DNA of 64,000 bases, taken from assembly GCA_963728545.1 (NCBI GenBank), contig CAVSKO010000003.1, positions 1,736,001 through 1,800,000 on the forward strand. Direction: 5' to 3'. Both the position numbers and the translations under genes were made by a program. Positions 63,210 to 64,000 of this stretch are shown here, piece after piece. This DNA comes from DASUNP01 sp963728545. GTDB taxonomy: Bacteria; Acidobacteriota; Blastocatellia; UBA7656. The notes beneath the pieces are model-generated. The model saw nothing but the letters and a program-made list of their open reading frames with translations. It was not told where the DNA came from and searched no databases. Each line of letters begins with the position of its first letter. The first letter of the stretch is position 1.

Positions 63210-63846
63210 AAGGAAGAGTCAATGCCGCTTGTGTAGAAAAGTTTTGTTTGCGCCAATACTCCTTGCCCTTTTCAGCCTCTTCACCTTCGAGCAGATCGCT
63301 CGCCCATTCGGAGAAATTAACGTACTGCAAGGGTTCGTCCGCCCGCCGCTCGCCCTGAAGCCGCGCAGAATAGCTGCGCCCGATTTCGCGAATCAGATTC
63401 CTGATGGCACGGGTATCGGCGCAAAGCGCGGGCAAGCTAATAAGTAAAGCGTGCACATCCTCTGATAGTGTTATTAAGCATGAATATAGAAGAGGGCCTT
63501 TATCGAAATCGAAATCGCGACGGCCTTCCTGTTTAAACACCTCGTCGATTCTCGACATTTGCTCTTGCGCCTCGCAATCGCTGACATCCATCTGCTGCAA
63601 GGAGAGCGAGCCTCTTTCGGCTATCACCTGAAACGGAAACTTCAGACCGGGCTGACGATGAAAGGTCGTGCGTAGAATCTCGTGCCGGGCAATCACTTCT
63701 TCCAAAGCCTTTCGCAGCGCATCTGGCTCCAGTCTCCCTTCGATCAAAAGAGCTGACTGGCCGCGATAAGCAAGGCTGTTTCGTTGCAGCAGCCAGACAC
63801 GTTTCTGCTGGGAAGAGAGTCGAAATCCCTCTTCTTTATGTTGCAT
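62983..63846 (-). CDS. NrpA, N-terminal fragment: condensation-like (interface-type) domain
   Basis: This is the first part of a gene that really spans 60606-63846 (1079 residues after removing one extra base near 63101). Residues 1-248 are the N-terminal half of a condensation-superfamily domain, starting with the usual SSQQKRVWLLQ motif. The catalytic HHxxxDG motif is missing. At about residue 139 the chain reads LPALCADTRA instead. The last 40 or so residues are out of frame and not real. Known biology: condensation-like interface domains without normal catalysis recruit TauD-type beta-hydroxylases to Asp modules in siderophore synthetases. I infer the same role here because the following A domain has an Asp code and the same domain type in NrpC sits next to a dioxygenase gene. 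A degenerate condensation domain is the alternative. Confidence 0.8.
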   Translation of the reverse strand: MQHKEEGFRLSSQQKRVWLLQRNSLAYRGQSALLIEGRLEPDALRKALEEVIARHEILRTTFHRQPGLKFPFQVIAERGSLSLQQMDVSDCEAQEQMSRIDEVFKQEGRRDFDFDKGPLLYSCLITLSEDVHALLISLPALCADTRAIRNLIREIGRSYSARLQGERRADEPLQYVNFSEWASDLLEGEEAEKGKEYWRKQNFSTQAALTLPFEAGASQNSKFDTDYFTLAINPDVSGGIDSIARKYENLGGRDFAGMLADAVVADHCSLGHCRRLHLRRQETRGIK

Positions 63847-63852
63847 AAACTA

Positions 63853-63859
63853 TCCTTTC
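63853..63859 (-). promoter_or_regulatory. Ribosome binding site of NrpA
   Basis: The minus strand reads GAAAGGA six bases before the ATG at 63846. This supports that start for the interface/condensation-like protein. Confidence 0.6.
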
Positions 63860-63872
63860 TTTATTGCGCGGC

Positions 63873-64000
63873 CTATGCTTGGCGCGAGAATTCTACCGAG
63901 GCCGGGAAGCACCCTTTGGCCGCCTTAACCAGGCCCCGCATATAATCTTGCTGCATTGCGGTCTTTTGATACTGGGGAACAGAGGCTATTTCCAGCGTCA
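63873..64000 (-). CDS. C-terminal end of an unidentified upstream gene (partial)
   Basis: A minus-strand frame is open from the window edge to a TAG at 63873-63875 and gives about 42 residues ending in ...ASVEFSRQA. It stops 26 bases before the ATG of the next gene, the spacing expected inside an operon. I do not recognise the protein from this fragment. By analogy with NrpC, which is preceded by a dioxygenase gene, this could be the end of a tailoring enzyme or of another synthetase, but nothing in the residues proves it. Confidence 0.4.
   Translation of the reverse strand, partial: TLEIASVPQYQKTAMQQDYMRGLVKAAKGCFPASVEFSRQA

Overview
The whole window is one stretch of a giant nonribosomal peptide / polyketide (NRPS/PKS) biosynthetic locus. 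Every gene lies on the minus strand, so transcription runs from about 64000 down to 1. Gaps between genes are mostly a few to about 100 bases or slight overlaps, which suggests one long operon that is cut off at both ends. GC content is moderate by eye. The module style (LCL condensation domains, HxE dioxygenase, B12 enzyme, FkbM methyltransferase inside an adenylation domain) fits a talented bacterial producer such as an Acidobacteriota/Blastocatellia-type, Entotheonella-type or cyanobacteria-like organism. The sequence alone does not settle the taxon.

Layout in transcription order (protein labels are mine). 63873-64000: tail of an upstream gene. NrpA 60606-63846: interface-like C, A(Asp), T. 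NrpB 52677-60561: C-A(Gly)-T-C-A(Ala)-T-C. Hyd 51616-52668: TauD/SyrP-type dioxygenase. NrpC 41920-51593: interface-like C-A(Asp)-T-C-A(DGRHVALMA)-T-C-A(Leu-like)-T. NrpD 30680-41821: C-A(Gln)-T-KS-AT-KR-T-C-A(Asn)-T. PksE 24691-30645: KS-AT-KR-T-E. NrpF 20484-24689: C-A(Ser)[FkbM methyltransferase]-T. NrpG 7145-20406: glycosyltransferase-C-A(DGRHVALMA)-T-C-A(Ile-like)-T-C-A[methyltransferase]-T-C. Mut 5039-7045: single-chain glutamate mutase. asnB 2756-4625. Rac 1984-2742: Asp/Glu racemase. NrpH 2027-1: A(DGRHVALMA)-T-C, continuing off the window.

How it fits together (inference). Glutamate mutase would make 3-methylaspartate and the racemase would give the D form. Three near-identical adenylation domains carry a D-x-R-H pocket like that of the microcystin D-methyl-isoaspartate and D-iso-glutamate modules, so supply and use of D-3-methylaspartate appear to be encoded together. 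AsnB can supply Asn to the NrpD Asn module. The dioxygenase sits directly before a condensation-like domain without the HHxxxDG motif and an Asp-coded adenylation domain, the arrangement expected for in-trans beta-hydroxylation of carrier-bound Asp. The two PKS modules would build statine-like units on Gln and on Asn. A glycosyltransferase fused to NrpG suggests glycosylation during assembly. No thioesterase is visible, so the end of the assembly line lies outside the window.

The frames are broken at eight places, each by what looks like one extra base, plus one in-frame TGA. Five of the eight breaks are the same change, GGTCTC read as GGTTCTC. Corrected for single bases, each gene length is an exact multiple of three, so I read these as likely sequence errors rather than gene decay. 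Large parts of the modules are near-identical copies of each other (3.7 kb PKS cassette, 2.8 kb A-T-C cassette, 1 kb C cassette), with short divergent patches typical of gene conversion.
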